DNA from: Microbacterium aurum
Lineage (GTDB): Bacteria; Actinomycetota; Actinomycetes; Actinomycetales; Microbacteriaceae
Reading direction: 5' to 3'
DNA length: 64,000 nucleotides
Assembly (NCBI RefSeq): GCF_016907815.1
Contig: NZ_JAFBCQ010000001.1
Span: forward strand, 1,736,001 to 1,800,000
How positions within the stretch are numbered: position 1 is the first letter of the stretch; each line of letters opens with the position of its first letter. Of the stretch, positions 49,670 through 58,736 are shown one piece after another. The notes beneath the pieces were generated by a model. The model was not told the DNA's origin, did no database searches, and worked only from the letters and a program-made list of their open reading frames with translations. The translations under genes were made by a program, and so were the position numbers.

Positions 49670-50661
49670 CCGCGTATCCCGTCCGGCGCCTGCGCCGCCT
49701 GCGGCACAGCCCCGCCCTGCGGCGCCTCGTCGCCGAGACCCGGCTGCACCCCGCGCAGCTCGTGCTGCCGGTGTTCGTGAAAGAGGACATCGACGCGCCG
49801 CAGCCCATCGCGAGCATGCCGGGCGTGTCGCAGCATCCGCTCCACGGCCTCCCGGCCGTCGTCGAGGAGGCTGCCGCTGCGGGTATCGGCGGCATCATGC
49901 TGTTCGGCGTCCCGACCCACCGCGACGCGGTCGGCTCCGGCGCGATCGATCCGGACGGCATCCTGAACCGGGCCATCCGCGTCGCGGCCGAGGCGGCCGC
50001 CGGCCGGCTCACCGTGCAGGCCGACCTGTGCCTGGACGAGTTCACCGATCACGGCCACTGCGGCGTGCTCGCCGCCGACGGCAGCGTCGACAACGACGCC
50101 ACCCTCGAGGTCTACGCGCGGATGGCGCTCGCACAGGCCGACGCCGGCGCCGCGATCCTGGGGCTGTCGGGCATGATGGACGGCCAGGTCGCCGCGTGCC
50201 GCGCCGCGCTCGATGCCGCCGGGCGCACCGACGTCGTGCTGCTGGCCTACTCCGCGAAGTACGCCTCCGCGTTCTACGGGCCGTTCCGCGACGCCGTCGA
50301 ATCGACGCTGCAGGGCGACCGGCGGACCTACCAGCTCGACCCCGGCAACGGACGCGAGGGCGTCCAGGAGGCGCTCGCCGATGTCGACGAGGGCGCCGAC
50401 ATCGTCATGGTCAAGCCCGCCGGCCCGTACCTCGACGTGCTCGCCGAGGTCGCGGCCGTCTCGCCCGTTCCCGTCTGGGCGTACCAGGTGTCGGGGGAGT
50501 ACGCCATGATCGAGCACGCCGCGGCATCCGGCGTCATCGATCGCGAGCGCGCCATCGGCGAGAGCCTCGTCGGCATCCGCCGCGCGGGCGCCGAGGCGAT
50601 CTTGACGTACTGGGCGATCGAGGTCGCCGGGTGGCTGCGCGACGGACGGAGCCTCGCATGA
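49666..50661 (+). CDS. hemB: Porphobilinogen synthase (delta-aminolevulinate dehydratase)
   Basis: A 331-residue enzyme joining two 5-aminolevulinates. The two catalytic lysines are in [12 protein letters not shown] and [12 protein letters not shown]. The metal loop is [14 protein letters not shown]: one position of the usual zinc-cysteine triad is Asp, so this form may depend less on zinc and more on magnesium than Cys-rich ones. A GGAGG lies 8 nt before ATG 49666, which overlaps the hemD stop. Confidence 0.96.
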   Translation: MTAYPVRRLRRLRHSPALRRLVAETRLHPAQLVLPVFVKEDIDAPQPIASMPGVSQHPLHGLPAVVEEAAAAGIGGIMLFGVPTHRDAVGSGAIDPDGILNRAIRVAAEAAAGRLTVQADLCLDEFTDHGHCGVLAADGSVDNDATLEVYARMALAQADAGAAILGLSGMMDGQVAACRAALDAAGRTDVVLLAYSAKYASAFYGPFRDAVESTLQGDRRTYQLDPGNGREGVQEALADVDEGADIVMVKPAGPYLDVLAEVAAVSPVPVWAYQVSGEYAMIEHAAASGVIDRERAIGESLVGIRRAGAEAILTYWAIEVAGWLRDGRSLA

Positions 50662-51971
50662 TCGCCGGAGTGGGCAACGACGAGCTGTTCGACCGCGCCC
50701 GTGCGGTGATCCCCGGCGGGGTGGACTCGCCGGTGCGCGCCTACGGGTCGGTGGGCGGCACGCCGCGGTTCCTCGTCGAGGCGTCGGGGCCGTACGTGAC
50801 GGATGCCGAGGGTCGCCGCTACGTCGACCTCGTCGCGAGCTGGGGGCCCGCGCTCCTCGGTCACGCGCACCCGGAGGTCGTCGCCGCGGTCCTCGCCGCG
50901 GCGCGGCGCGGCCTGTCGTTCGGCGCTCCGACGCCGGCCGAGGCGGAACTCGTGGAGGAGATCGTGCGGCGCGTCCCCGCCGTGCAGAAGGCGCGGCTGG
51001 TCTCGACGGGCACGGAGGCGACGATGACGGCGATCCGCCTCGCGCGCGGCGCGACCGGGCGCGACCTGCTGGTGAAGTTCGCGGGGCACTACCACGGCCA
51101 CTCCGACGGGCTGCTCGCGGCGGCGGGCTCGGGCCTCGCGACCTACGCCCTGCCGGGATCCGCCGGCGTTCCCGAAGCCGTCGCGGCGCAGACCCTCGTC
51201 GTGCCCTACAACGACCGCGACGCGCTCGCCGCCGTGTTCGCCGCCCACCCCGGCCGCATCGCCGCCGTCATCACCGAGGCCGCCGCCGCGAACATGGGGG
51301 TCGTGGCACCGGCATCCGGGTTCACGACCTTCCTCGCCGACCTGTGCCGCGCCGAGGGTGCGCTGCTGATCAGCGATGAGGTCCTCACCGGTTTCCGTGC
51401 CGCCGCGGGCGGCTACGCCGAGGTGCTCGCGGAGGCGGGGGAGGCGGTCACCCCCGATCTCGTCACCTTCGGCAAGGTGATCGGCGGCGGGCTGCCGGTC
51501 GCCGCGGTCGGCGGCCGCGCGGACATCATGGACCTGCTCGCCCCGGTCGGCCCCGTCTACCAGGCGGGGACCCTCAGCGGGAACCCGGTCGCGGTCGCGG
51601 CGGGTCTGGCGACCCTCCGGCACGCCGACGACGACGCGTACGCGCGGCTCGCGGCGGCGGCGGATGCCGTGGCCGCCGCCACCGGTGCGGCCCTCGACGC
51701 CGCGGGGGTGCCGCACGTCCTCCAGCGCGCCGGGACGCTCTTCAGCGTCTTCTTCGGCGAGGCCGTCGTCGGTGGGGTGCCCGACTACGGGACGGCGCAG
51801 CGGCAGGACTCCGCCGCCTATGGCCGGTTCTTCCACGCGATGCTGGATGCCGGTGTCTCGCTCCCGCCGTCGGCGTTCGAGGCGTGGTTCGTCACAGCCG
51901 CGCACGATGACGAGGTCATCGGACGCATCGCGGCGGCGCTGCCCGCCGCGGCGCGTGCCGCGGCGGGCTGA
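50658..51971 (+). CDS. hemL: Glutamate-1-semialdehyde 2,1-aminomutase
   Basis: A 437-residue PLP enzyme converting glutamate-1-semialdehyde to 5-aminolevulinate. Signatures are [65 protein letters not shown] and the PLP-lysine motif [12 protein letters not shown] (Lys near residue 273), with [18 protein letters not shown] near the end. Last gene of the operon, overlapping hemB by 4 nt. It works directly after HemA, whose gene is at the opposite end of the cluster. It ends flush against the GT2 pseudogene. Confidence 0.97.
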   Translation: MIAGVGNDELFDRARAVIPGGVDSPVRAYGSVGGTPRFLVEASGPYVTDAEGRRYVDLVASWGPALLGHAHPEVVAAVLAAARRGLSFGAPTPAEAELVEEIVRRVPAVQKARLVSTGTEATMTAIRLARGATGRDLLVKFAGHYHGHSDGLLAAAGSGLATYALPGSAGVPEAVAAQTLVVPYNDRDALAAVFAAHPGRIAAVITEAAAANMGVVAPASGFTTFLADLCRAEGALLISDEVLTGFRAAAGGYAEVLAEAGEAVTPDLVTFGKVIGGGLPVAAVGGRADIMDLLAPVGPVYQAGTLSGNPVAVAAGLATLRHADDDAYARLAAAADAVAAATGAALDAAGVPHVLQRAGTLFSVFFGEAVVGGVPDYGTAQRQDSAAYGRFFHAMLDAGVSLPPSAFEAWFVTAAHDDEVIGRIAAALPAAARAAAG

Positions 51972-53055
51972 TCACCAGCCCCGCAGCTGCACGGCCGCAA
52001 CCCACGCCTCGGCGAGGGCCTTCGACCACCCGTCGTCGAACTCGTCGCGCGCGGCGAGCGCCGACGCGGCCGCGCTCGCCGCCTCGGCACCCGCCAGTGC
52101 CGAGTACCCCTGTCTCGGGCGCCTCGCCGATCGCGAGGACGTCGGAGAGGTACACCGACCGCCAGCCCCGCTCGTGCAGGCGGAGAGAGGTCCAGACATC
52201 CTCCGACTTCGAGTCCGTGCACACGCCGCCGACGTCGTCGATCGCGCGACGGCGGAACATGACGTTCGTGCCGACGCAGAACGCGGCGTTGAACCGGTTG
52301 CGTCCCGGCTGGATGAACCGGTAGAAGACCGTCTGCATGTAGGCGGCGCCGCGCGCGACGACCGTCGTGAGGTTGCCGTAGGCCTGTGGTGACTGCACGA
52401 AGGCGACGTCGTCGTGCGCGAAGAACGGCAGCATCTCGACGACGAGGTTCTCCTTCGGGACGAAGTCGGCGTCGAGGATGACGAAGAACTCGCCCTTCGC
52501 GATCGAGAGCGCGTGGTTGATGTTGCCGGCCTTCGCTCCGTTGGAGCTGAGCCGGCGGACGTAGCTCGCACCCTGTTCGGCGGCGAGGACGCGCACCTCG
52601 TCGGACCGGCCGTCGTCGAGCACCCACGTGCGGTGCGCACCGCGCATCGCGACGGCGGCGCGGACCGTTTGGCGGATCGTCTCGACATCCTCGCCGTACA
52701 CCGTGATGAAGACGTCGACGATGACAGGTGCGCCCGCCAGGTGCACCGTGTCATCGCCGTCGCCCGCGCCCGGCATGAGCCGCGCGGCCGCGTCGTGGTA
52801 GACGTAGTCGCGCGGGTCGCTCGAGCCGGACAGGATCGTCCACATCGCCAGCAGCGCCTGTGCGACGAGGATCGTCTCGGCGGTGATGACCATCGCGTAG
52901 GGCAGCAGGTCGCCCCGGTGCGAGGGATCCAGCAGGAACCCCGCGTAGGCCAGGATGCCGATCGTCCCGATCAGCACCAACAGCACCATGACGGGACTCG
53001 GACCCCGTGATGGTCTCGTCGGATGGACAGCCCTCAGCTCTGTCGCTCGTGCCAT
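51972..53055 (-). pseudogene. Truncated processive GT2 (cellulose-synthase-like) glycosyltransferase fused to a foreign tail
   Basis: The first roughly 310 codons encode two membrane helices (about residues 20-43 and 50-75) and a GT2 domain: TWVLDDGRSDE, VILDADFVPKEN and KSEDVWTSLRLHERGW. The frame then changes within GAGACAGGGG near 52113: the next expected part (QxxRW motif and C-terminal helices) is absent. The continuing frame encodes 46 unrelated residues ending DEFDDGWSKALAEAWVAAVQ plus LRGW, then a stop. I do not recognise that tail. The product should be inactive. Start ATG 53055 follows a GGGGGG tract; ATG 53103 is possible. Confidence 0.7.
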
Positions 53056-53185
53056 GTCTACCCCCCGGTTGATGGCATGTATGCGGGCGGCGACGTCGGC
53101 GCTCATAACCAGGGTGCGTGACCGTGCGGTCATTGTGGTTCCAGTCCGGTGAACATCATGTGACGAACTGCTGTGTGTCGGTCGG

Positions 53186-53191
53186 TACGCT
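53186..53191 (+). promoter_or_regulatory. -10 box (TACGCT) for rsmA
   Basis: TACGCT ends exactly 6 nt before the ATG at 53198. Confidence 0.55.
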
Positions 53192-53197
53192 CGATGC

Positions 53198-54043
53198 ATG
53201 CCCGTGACCCTGCTCGGCGCCACCGAGATCCGCGCCCTCGCCGCCGAGCTCGACGTCACCCCGACCAAGAAGCTCGGCCAGAACTTCGTCGTCGACGCCA
53301 ACACCGTGCGCAAGATCGTGCACGTGGCCGAGGTCACGGCATCCGATCATGTCGTCGAGGTCGGCCCCGGTCTCGGGTCGCTCACCCTCGCGATCCTCGA
53401 GACGGGCGCGCGCGTCACGGCGGTCGAGATCGACCACCGGCTCGCCGAGCGGCTGCCCGCCACGGCCGCGGCGCACGGTGTCGCGGCGGGCGCGCTCACC
53501 GTCATCGACGCCGACGCACTGCGCGTGCGCGACCTGCCCGGCGAGCCGAACGTGCTCGTCGCGAACCTGCCCTACAACGTGAGCGTCCCGGTGCTGCTGC
53601 ACTTCATGGAGACCTTCCCGCACATCGCCCGCGGCGTCGTCATGGTGCAGGCCGAGGTGGGGGAGCGACTCGCCGCCCCGCCCGGATCCAAGGTCTACGG
53701 CGCCCCGAGCGTCAAGGCCGCCTGGTACGGGCCGTGGCGCCTCGCCGGCACCGTCTCGCGGCAGGTCTTCTGGCCCGTGCCGAACGTCGACAGCGTGCTC
53801 GTCGGCTTCCACCGCGACCCGCAGCCGCGCGGCGACGACAGTCTCCGCCGCAAGACGTTCCAGATCGTGGATGCCGCCTTCCAGCAACGCCGCAAGATGC
53901 TGCGACAGGCGCTCGCCCCCGTGCTCGGCGGGTCGTCCGCCGCCGCGAGCGAAACCCTCGCCGCCGCTGGCGTCGACCCGACGGCGCGCGGGGAGCAGCT
54001 CACGATCGACGACTTCGTCCGCGTCGCCCGCCTCGTGCGCTGA
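53198..54043 (+). CDS. rsmA: 16S rRNA (adenine1518/1519-N6)-dimethyltransferase
   Basis: A 281-residue KsgA-type enzyme that dimethylates two adenines in the 3' hairpin of 16S rRNA during 30S maturation. SAM-binding and catalytic motifs are KLGQNFVVDANTVRKIV, VVEVGPGLGSLTLAIL, VTAVEIDHRLAERL and NLPYNVSVPVLLHF (NLPY catalytic motif); the C-terminal helical domain has FQQRRKMLRQALAP. The start is fixed by the leaderless promoter. In relatives it sits between tatD and ispE, so its neighbours here are insertions. Confidence 0.97.
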   Translation: MPVTLLGATEIRALAAELDVTPTKKLGQNFVVDANTVRKIVHVAEVTASDHVVEVGPGLGSLTLAILETGARVTAVEIDHRLAERLPATAAAHGVAAGALTVIDADALRVRDLPGEPNVLVANLPYNVSVPVLLHFMETFPHIARGVVMVQAEVGERLAAPPGSKVYGAPSVKAAWYGPWRLAGTVSRQVFWPVPNVDSVLVGFHRDPQPRGDDSLRRKTFQIVDAAFQQRRKMLRQALAPVLGGSSAAASETLAAAGVDPTARGEQLTIDDFVRVARLVR

Positions 54044-54112
54044 CGCTCCGCAGCCCGCGCCCCGGTTGCCGACACGTCGGCCCGCGTTCACCGGATGCTC
54101 AACTCGCCCCCG

Positions 54113-54118
54113 TAGCAT
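54113..54118 (+). promoter_or_regulatory. -10 box (TAGCAT) for the phosphoesterase
   Basis: TAGCAT ends 7 nt before the ATG at 54126; an alternative ATG at 54117 falls inside the box. Confidence 0.5.
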
Positions 54119-54125
54119 GACGGCC

Positions 54126-55049
54126 ATGCGCACGGCCGAGTATCCGGCACCCGAACGGATTCTGCTGCACCTGAGCGACACGCATCTGCGTGCGCGCGGA
54201 TCACGCATCTGGGACGTCGTCTCCGGTGCCGACAACCTCCAGCGCGCGCTCACGGGCATCGAGCGATCCGGCGTCCACCCCGATGCGATCGTCTTCACCG
54301 GCGATCTCGTCGACCTCGGCGAGCGTGAGGCGTACGCCCAGCTGCGCGCGATGGTCGCCCCTTTCGCCGATCGCCTCGGCGCCCCCGTCGTGTGGGTCAT
54401 GGGCAACCACGACGCGCGCGGCGCCTTCCGCGCGGAGCTGTGGGACGAGAGTCCCGACGACCTCCGCCCCGTCGACCGGCTGCAGGAGTTCGACGGTCTT
54501 CGCATCGTGACCCTCGACACGTCCGTCCCCGGACACCACCACGGCGAGCTCTCCGACGACCAGCTCGCCTGGCTCGCCGACGTGCTCGCCGCGCCCGCAC
54601 CGCTCGGAACGGTCCTCGCGATGCACCACCCGCCCGTCCCGAGCGTCCTCGCCCTCGCGGCGAGCGTCGAGCTGCGCGACCAGCGGCGCCTGGCGACGGT
54701 CCTCCGCGGCACCGACGTGCGCGCGATCATCGCGGGGCACCTGCACTACTCGACGTTCGCGACCTTCGCCGGCATCCCCGTCTCGGTGGCGTCGTCGACG
54801 TGTTACGCGCAGGACCTCACGGTGCCGGTCGGCGGCACGCGCCCGCAGGACGGCGCCCAGTCGTACAACCTCATCCACGTCTTCGACGACACGGTCGTGC
54901 ACTCGGTCGTCCCGGTCGACGCCCCGCGCGTCATGGAGTACACCGACGCCGCGACCGCCCGCCGGCGCCTGGCCGACGCCGGCGTCTCCGGCGTCAGCGT
55001 GCGGCGCCGGTCGTCGCCCCCGACTCGCCCGCTGCCGGTGCTGACCTGA
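54126..55049 (+). CDS. Calcineurin-like metallophosphoesterase, CpdA-like
   Basis: A 307-residue phosphodiesterase with all five metal-ligand motifs: LHLSDTHLRARG, VFTGDLVDLGE, VWVMGNHDARG, AMHHPPVPS and IIAGHLHYSTF. The layout matches class III cyclic nucleotide phosphodiesterases (CpdA, Rv0805), so cAMP or related nucleotides are likely substrates; other phosphodiesters are possible. No signal peptide. The last 56 nt overlap the convergent Stealth gene. Confidence 0.88.
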   Translation: MRTAEYPAPERILLHLSDTHLRARGSRIWDVVSGADNLQRALTGIERSGVHPDAIVFTGDLVDLGEREAYAQLRAMVAPFADRLGAPVVWVMGNHDARGAFRAELWDESPDDLRPVDRLQEFDGLRIVTLDTSVPGHHHGELSDDQLAWLADVLAAPAPLGTVLAMHHPPVPSVLALAASVELRDQRRLATVLRGTDVRAIIAGHLHYSTFATFAGIPVSVASSTCYAQDLTVPVGGTRPQDGAQSYNLIHVFDDTVVHSVVPVDAPRVMEYTDAATARRRLADAGVSGVSVRRRSSPPTRPLPVLT

Positions 55050-56586
55050 CGTCGTCGCGCTCCCACGGCGCGCGGATCGGGAACATGCGCTCGAGCGTGC
55101 CACGCAGCCGCTGCACGCGCACATGCTCCGGCATCTCCGACTCGCCGCCGTCGTTGAGGCAGAACATGTCGACATCCGACCGCTTCTCGAGCCGGTCCAT
55201 CTGCTGCAGCGACGCGGCGAGCGTCGTCTGCACGTAGCGCACGCGCGGCTCGCTCGACGCGAGCGCGCGCCCGGTCATCAGCGCGTAGTAGTGGTACAGG
55301 CTGTTGGTCACGGAGATGTCGGTCGCGCTGCGGAAGCGGGATGCCGCGGTGCGCCGGAACTCCTCGGCGAACTCGCGTTCCAGCTCGGCCGCCACGCTGC
55401 GGCGCAGCGGCGCCGCGCAGTGCTCGAGATCGCGCAGGATCGTGCGGCCGAACCGGTCCTTCAGGAGATCCCGGTTCACCCGCAGCGCATTGTCGTGCCC
55501 CGACCGTTCGAGCCGCGCCGGCCCGCTGCCGATGCGGATGCCGCGCTCGACGAACTTCGAGATCCCCGCCGACGTGAAGAACAGCTCGGGCCACACCGGC
55601 CGCCCGAAGAACATGTCGTCGTTGGAGTACAGGAAATGCTCGGCGAGCCCCTCGATGCGGTGCAGCTGCGCCTCGACGGCGTGCGAATTGTGCGTCGGCA
55701 GCACCGACCGGTCGGCGAAGAACTCCTCGCTCCGCACGATCGTCACGCGCGGGTGCTCCGCGAGCCAGGCCGGATGCGGCGAGTCGGTCGCGATGAAGAT
55801 GCGCCGCACCCACGGGGCGTACATGTGCACGCTGCGCAGGGCGTACCGCAGCTCGTCGACGTGGCGGTACCGCGCCGGGCCGTCGTCCCCTTCACCGACG
55901 ACGTACTCCTTCATCTGCGCGGCGCGCTGGCGCTGGAACTCACTCGATGACCCGTCGACCCACGAGAAGACCATGTCGATGTCGAACGTCACCTCGTCGG
56001 GCTGCGGGTCGAACATGCCCGCGATCGTGCGCCAGCTGCGCCCGTATCGGCGCACGGTCGACTCGATCAGGTCGCCGGCGGGGAACACTCGTCGGGTGAG
56101 CGCGTTCGCGTGCGGCGCGTGGACGAGACCGTCACGGGTCTGCCATACCTCCAGGCGCACGCCGTTCGCGGCGCCGTACCGCCGGGTGCCGCTCGCGGTC
56201 ACGCGCGGCCGGAAGAGGCGCATCGACGCGGGCACCGGCACCTCCGCCGCGCGCAGGTCCGACGCGATGCGGGCGTGTTGGCCGCGCGGCTTCACATAGA
56301 CCGGGTCGCGCTCGGCGAGGGCCGCGATCGCCGCGAGGGCGCGCGGGGCGTCGCCGGCGTCGACGACGATCGCGGGGCTGCGGCGGTCGTGCCGCACGAG
56401 CAGCGGATCGACGCCCGCCGTCATGACGGCATCCGCCACCATCACGAGGTCGGCGGTGTGCGCCTGCTCGGGAGTGAGATCGTCGTGGACCAGATGCAGG
56501 ATGCCGTCGACCCACCTCACGTCGGACCGGTCCAGCACCCGCGACCACGGATGGGGGTGAGAGGGCAGTGCCTTCAATGTCGTCAT
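54994..56586 (-). CDS. Stealth-family sugar-1-phosphate transferase
   Basis: A 530-residue protein of the Stealth family, which transfers hexose-1-phosphate in capsule or cell-wall polysaccharide synthesis. Conserved region 1 is DIDMVFSWVDGSSSEF (about 202-216); region 2 is YRHVDELRYALRSVHMYAPW through IFIATDSPHPAWL (about 239-275); region 3 includes FLYSNDDMFFGRPVWPELFF; region 4 has DISVTNSLYHYYAL. The first 200 residues carry an extra domain often seen in actinobacterial members. A good ribosome site (AGGAGA, 4 nt) precedes ATG 56586. It stands alone, without other polysaccharide genes nearby. Confidence 0.87.
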   Translation of the reverse strand: MTTLKALPSHPHPWSRVLDRSDVRWVDGILHLVHDDLTPEQAHTADLVMVADAVMTAGVDPLLVRHDRRSPAIVVDAGDAPRALAAIAALAERDPVYVKPRGQHARIASDLRAAEVPVPASMRLFRPRVTASGTRRYGAANGVRLEVWQTRDGLVHAPHANALTRRVFPAGDLIESTVRRYGRSWRTIAGMFDPQPDEVTFDIDMVFSWVDGSSSEFQRQRAAQMKEYVVGEGDDGPARYRHVDELRYALRSVHMYAPWVRRIFIATDSPHPAWLAEHPRVTIVRSEEFFADRSVLPTHNSHAVEAQLHRIEGLAEHFLYSNDDMFFGRPVWPELFFTSAGISKFVERGIRIGSGPARLERSGHDNALRVNRDLLKDRFGRTILRDLEHCAAPLRRSVAAELEREFAEEFRRTAASRFRSATDISVTNSLYHYYALMTGRALASSEPRVRYVQTTLAASLQQMDRLEKRSDVDMFCLNDGGESEMPEHVRVQRLRGTLERMFPIRAPWERDDVRSAPAAGESGATTGAAR

Positions 56587-56697
56587 CGTCTCTCCTCTCG
56601 TCTGCCAGTGCCTGCGCGCCGGTGATCTCCCCAGTCCGCCCACCCTAGGCCAGTCCACGTTTCCAGCGGATGACGCCTGCTCGGGGGGCGCCGTCGC

Positions 56698-56703
56698 TAG
56701 CCT
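56698..56703 (+). promoter_or_regulatory. -10 box (TAGCCT) for the aldo-keto reductase-ispE operon
   Basis: TAGCCT ends exactly 6 nt before the GTG at 56710. Confidence 0.55.
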
Positions 56704-56709
56704 GGGAAG

Positions 56710-57783
56710 GTGACCGACATCGAAGAGCGCTTCCCGCCCGCGCGCGGCGGAGACATCCATCGTCCGTACATCGCCGCTGAGAGCCGCTACACGGGGGCCG
56801 GGTTCCGTCAGGTCGGTTCCAGCGGGCTCTACCTGCCGCCGATCTCGCTCGGCCTGTGGTGGAACTTCGGCGACAACATCCCGTTCGACCGGCAGCGGGC
56901 GGTGCTGCGCCACGCATTCGACCGGGGCATCACGCACTTCGATCTCGCCAACAATTATGGCCCGCCCTACGGGTCTGCGGAGACGAACTTCGGCCGCATG
57001 ATGCGGGAGGACTTCCGCCCGTACCGCGACGAGCTCATCATCTCGTCGAAAGCAGGCTGGGACATGTGGCCCGGCCCCTACGGGAACCTCGGTTCGCGCA
57101 AGTACCTGCTCGCGAGCGCCGGGCAGTCGCTCCAGCGCATGGGGCTCGACTACGTCGACATCTTCTACTCGCACCGCTACGACCCCGTCACCCCGCTCGA
57201 AGAGACGATCGGCGCCCTCGACACGCTCGTGCGCCAGGGCAAGGCGCTCTACGTCGGCATCTCGTCGTACAGCGCCGAGCGCACCGTCGAGGCGACGGCG
57301 ATCGCCCGATCGCTCGGCACGCCGCTGATCATCCACCAGCCGTCGTACTCGATCCTGAACCGCTGGATCGAGGACGGCCTCACCGGTGCTCTTCGTCAGG
57401 AGGGCATGGGCGCGATCGCGTTCACGCCGCTCGCGCAGGGCCTGCTCACCGACAAGTACCTCGGCGACGGCACCGCCGAGCGCGCGCAGCAGCGCGCGTC
57501 GCTGCCGGGCCGCAGACTCAGTGCGTCGGCACTGGCAGCCCTCCGCAGCCTCGACGTCGTCGCGAAGGAGCGCGGCCAGTCGCTCGCGCAGCTCGCGCTG
57601 CAGTGGGTCCTGCGCGACGAGGTCGTCGCCTCGGCTCTCATCGGCGCATCGCGCACCGAGCAGCTGGACGAGAACCTCGCGGCGATCGACGGCCCCGCGT
57701 TCACAACCGAGGAGATCGAGCGCATCGACGCCGTCTCGGACTCGATCGACGTCGACCTGTGGGCGGAATCGGCGACAGCGTGA
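56710..57783 (+). CDS. Aldo/keto reductase, glyceraldehyde-3-phosphate reductase (YghZ/Mgr) type
   Basis: A 357-residue aldo-keto reductase of the AKR14/YghZ group. Catalytic context is GITHFDLANNYGPPYGSAE (Asp and Tyr), LIISSKAGWDMWPGPYGN (Lys) and VDIFYSHRYDP (His). The long SSKAGWDMWPGPYG segment is characteristic of L-glyceraldehyde-3-phosphate reductases, which also detoxify methylglyoxal. It is coupled to ispE by GTGA overlap, so both are transcribed together although the pathway link is not obvious. Confidence 0.9.
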   Translation: MTDIEERFPPARGGDIHRPYIAAESRYTGAGFRQVGSSGLYLPPISLGLWWNFGDNIPFDRQRAVLRHAFDRGITHFDLANNYGPPYGSAETNFGRMMREDFRPYRDELIISSKAGWDMWPGPYGNLGSRKYLLASAGQSLQRMGLDYVDIFYSHRYDPVTPLEETIGALDTLVRQGKALYVGISSYSAERTVEATAIARSLGTPLIIHQPSYSILNRWIEDGLTGALRQEGMGAIAFTPLAQGLLTDKYLGDGTAERAQQRASLPGRRLSASALAALRSLDVVAKERGQSLAQLALQWVLRDEVVASALIGASRTEQLDENLAAIDGPAFTTEEIERIDAVSDSIDVDLWAESATA

Positions 57784-58712
57784 GCCTGGCCGGCGTCTCC
57801 GCCCCGCGCGTGCATGTGCGCGCCCCGGGCAAGATCAACATCGCGTTCGACGTCGGCGACGTGCAGTCCGACGGCTACCACGACGTCGCCTCGGTGTATC
57901 AGGCGGTGTCGGTCCACGAAGACCTGTGGGCGTCGCTCGACGACGCGTACGCGATCGACGTGACCGGCGATGTCGACGTCGCCGGGGTGCCGCTCGACGA
58001 GGGCAACCTGGCGGTGCGCGCGGCGCGCCTGGTCGCCCAGCGCGCCGGCTGGACCGGCGGCATCCGTCTGCAGATCCACAAGGGCGTGCCGGTCGCCGGC
58101 GGCATGGGCGGTGGGTCGGCGGATGCCGCGGCCGCCCTCGTCGCGGTGAACGAGCTGCTGGATGCCGGGCTCAGCACCCTCGAGCTGCAGGAGCTCGGGG
58201 CGCAGCTGGGCGCCGACGTGCCCTTCGCCGTGCTCGGCGGCACCGCGATCGGCACCGGGCGCGGCGACGAGCTTGCCCCCGCCCTCGTGCGGGGCCGGTT
58301 CGACTGGGTGCTCGCGACGAGCGCCGACGGCCTGTCGACGCCGGCGGTGTACGGCGAGCTCGACCGGCTGCGGGCGCTTCCCGACATCGCGCCCGCGCAC
58401 GGCGTGCCGCGCGTCGACCCCGCCGTGCTGCAGGCGCTGCGGGCGGGTGACCCGGCCGCACTCGCCGCGGCCGTGCGCAACGACCTGCAGGAGGCAGCGC
58501 TCTCGCTGCGCCCCGCGCTCGCCGACGTGCTGCGCGCGGGGACGGATGCCGGCGCGCTCGCCGGCCTCGTCTCCGGCTCGGGCCCGACGATCGCCTTCCT
58601 CGCCGCCGACGAGCGCGCCGGCGACGACCTCACCGCCGCACTCGCCGCGACGGGCCTGCGCGTCTTCCACGTGCACGGGCCCGTCCCCGGCGCCCGCGTC
58701 GTGACCCGCTGA
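57780..58712 (+). CDS. ispE: 4-diphosphocytidyl-2-C-methyl-D-erythritol kinase
   Basis: A 310-residue GHMP kinase of the MEP isoprenoid pathway. Motifs are VRAPGKINIAFDVG (N-terminal substrate site), the ATP-binding KGVPVAGGMGGGSADAAAAL, LGADVPFAVLGGTAIGTGRG, and the C-terminal GLVSGSGPTIAFLA. GTG 57780 overlaps the aldo-keto reductase stop by 4 nt and lacks its own promoter. In relatives ispE directly follows rsmA; here three genes separate them. Confidence 0.95.
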   Translation: MSLAGVSAPRVHVRAPGKINIAFDVGDVQSDGYHDVASVYQAVSVHEDLWASLDDAYAIDVTGDVDVAGVPLDEGNLAVRAARLVAQRAGWTGGIRLQIHKGVPVAGGMGGGSADAAAALVAVNELLDAGLSTLELQELGAQLGADVPFAVLGGTAIGTGRGDELAPALVRGRFDWVLATSADGLSTPAVYGELDRLRALPDIAPAHGVPRVDPAVLQALRAGDPAALAAAVRNDLQEAALSLRPALADVLRAGTDAGALAGLVSGSGPTIAFLAADERAGDDLTAALAATGLRVFHVHGPVPGARVVTR

Positions 58713-58736
58713 GCCGCTGATTTCCCGGGAGGAACC

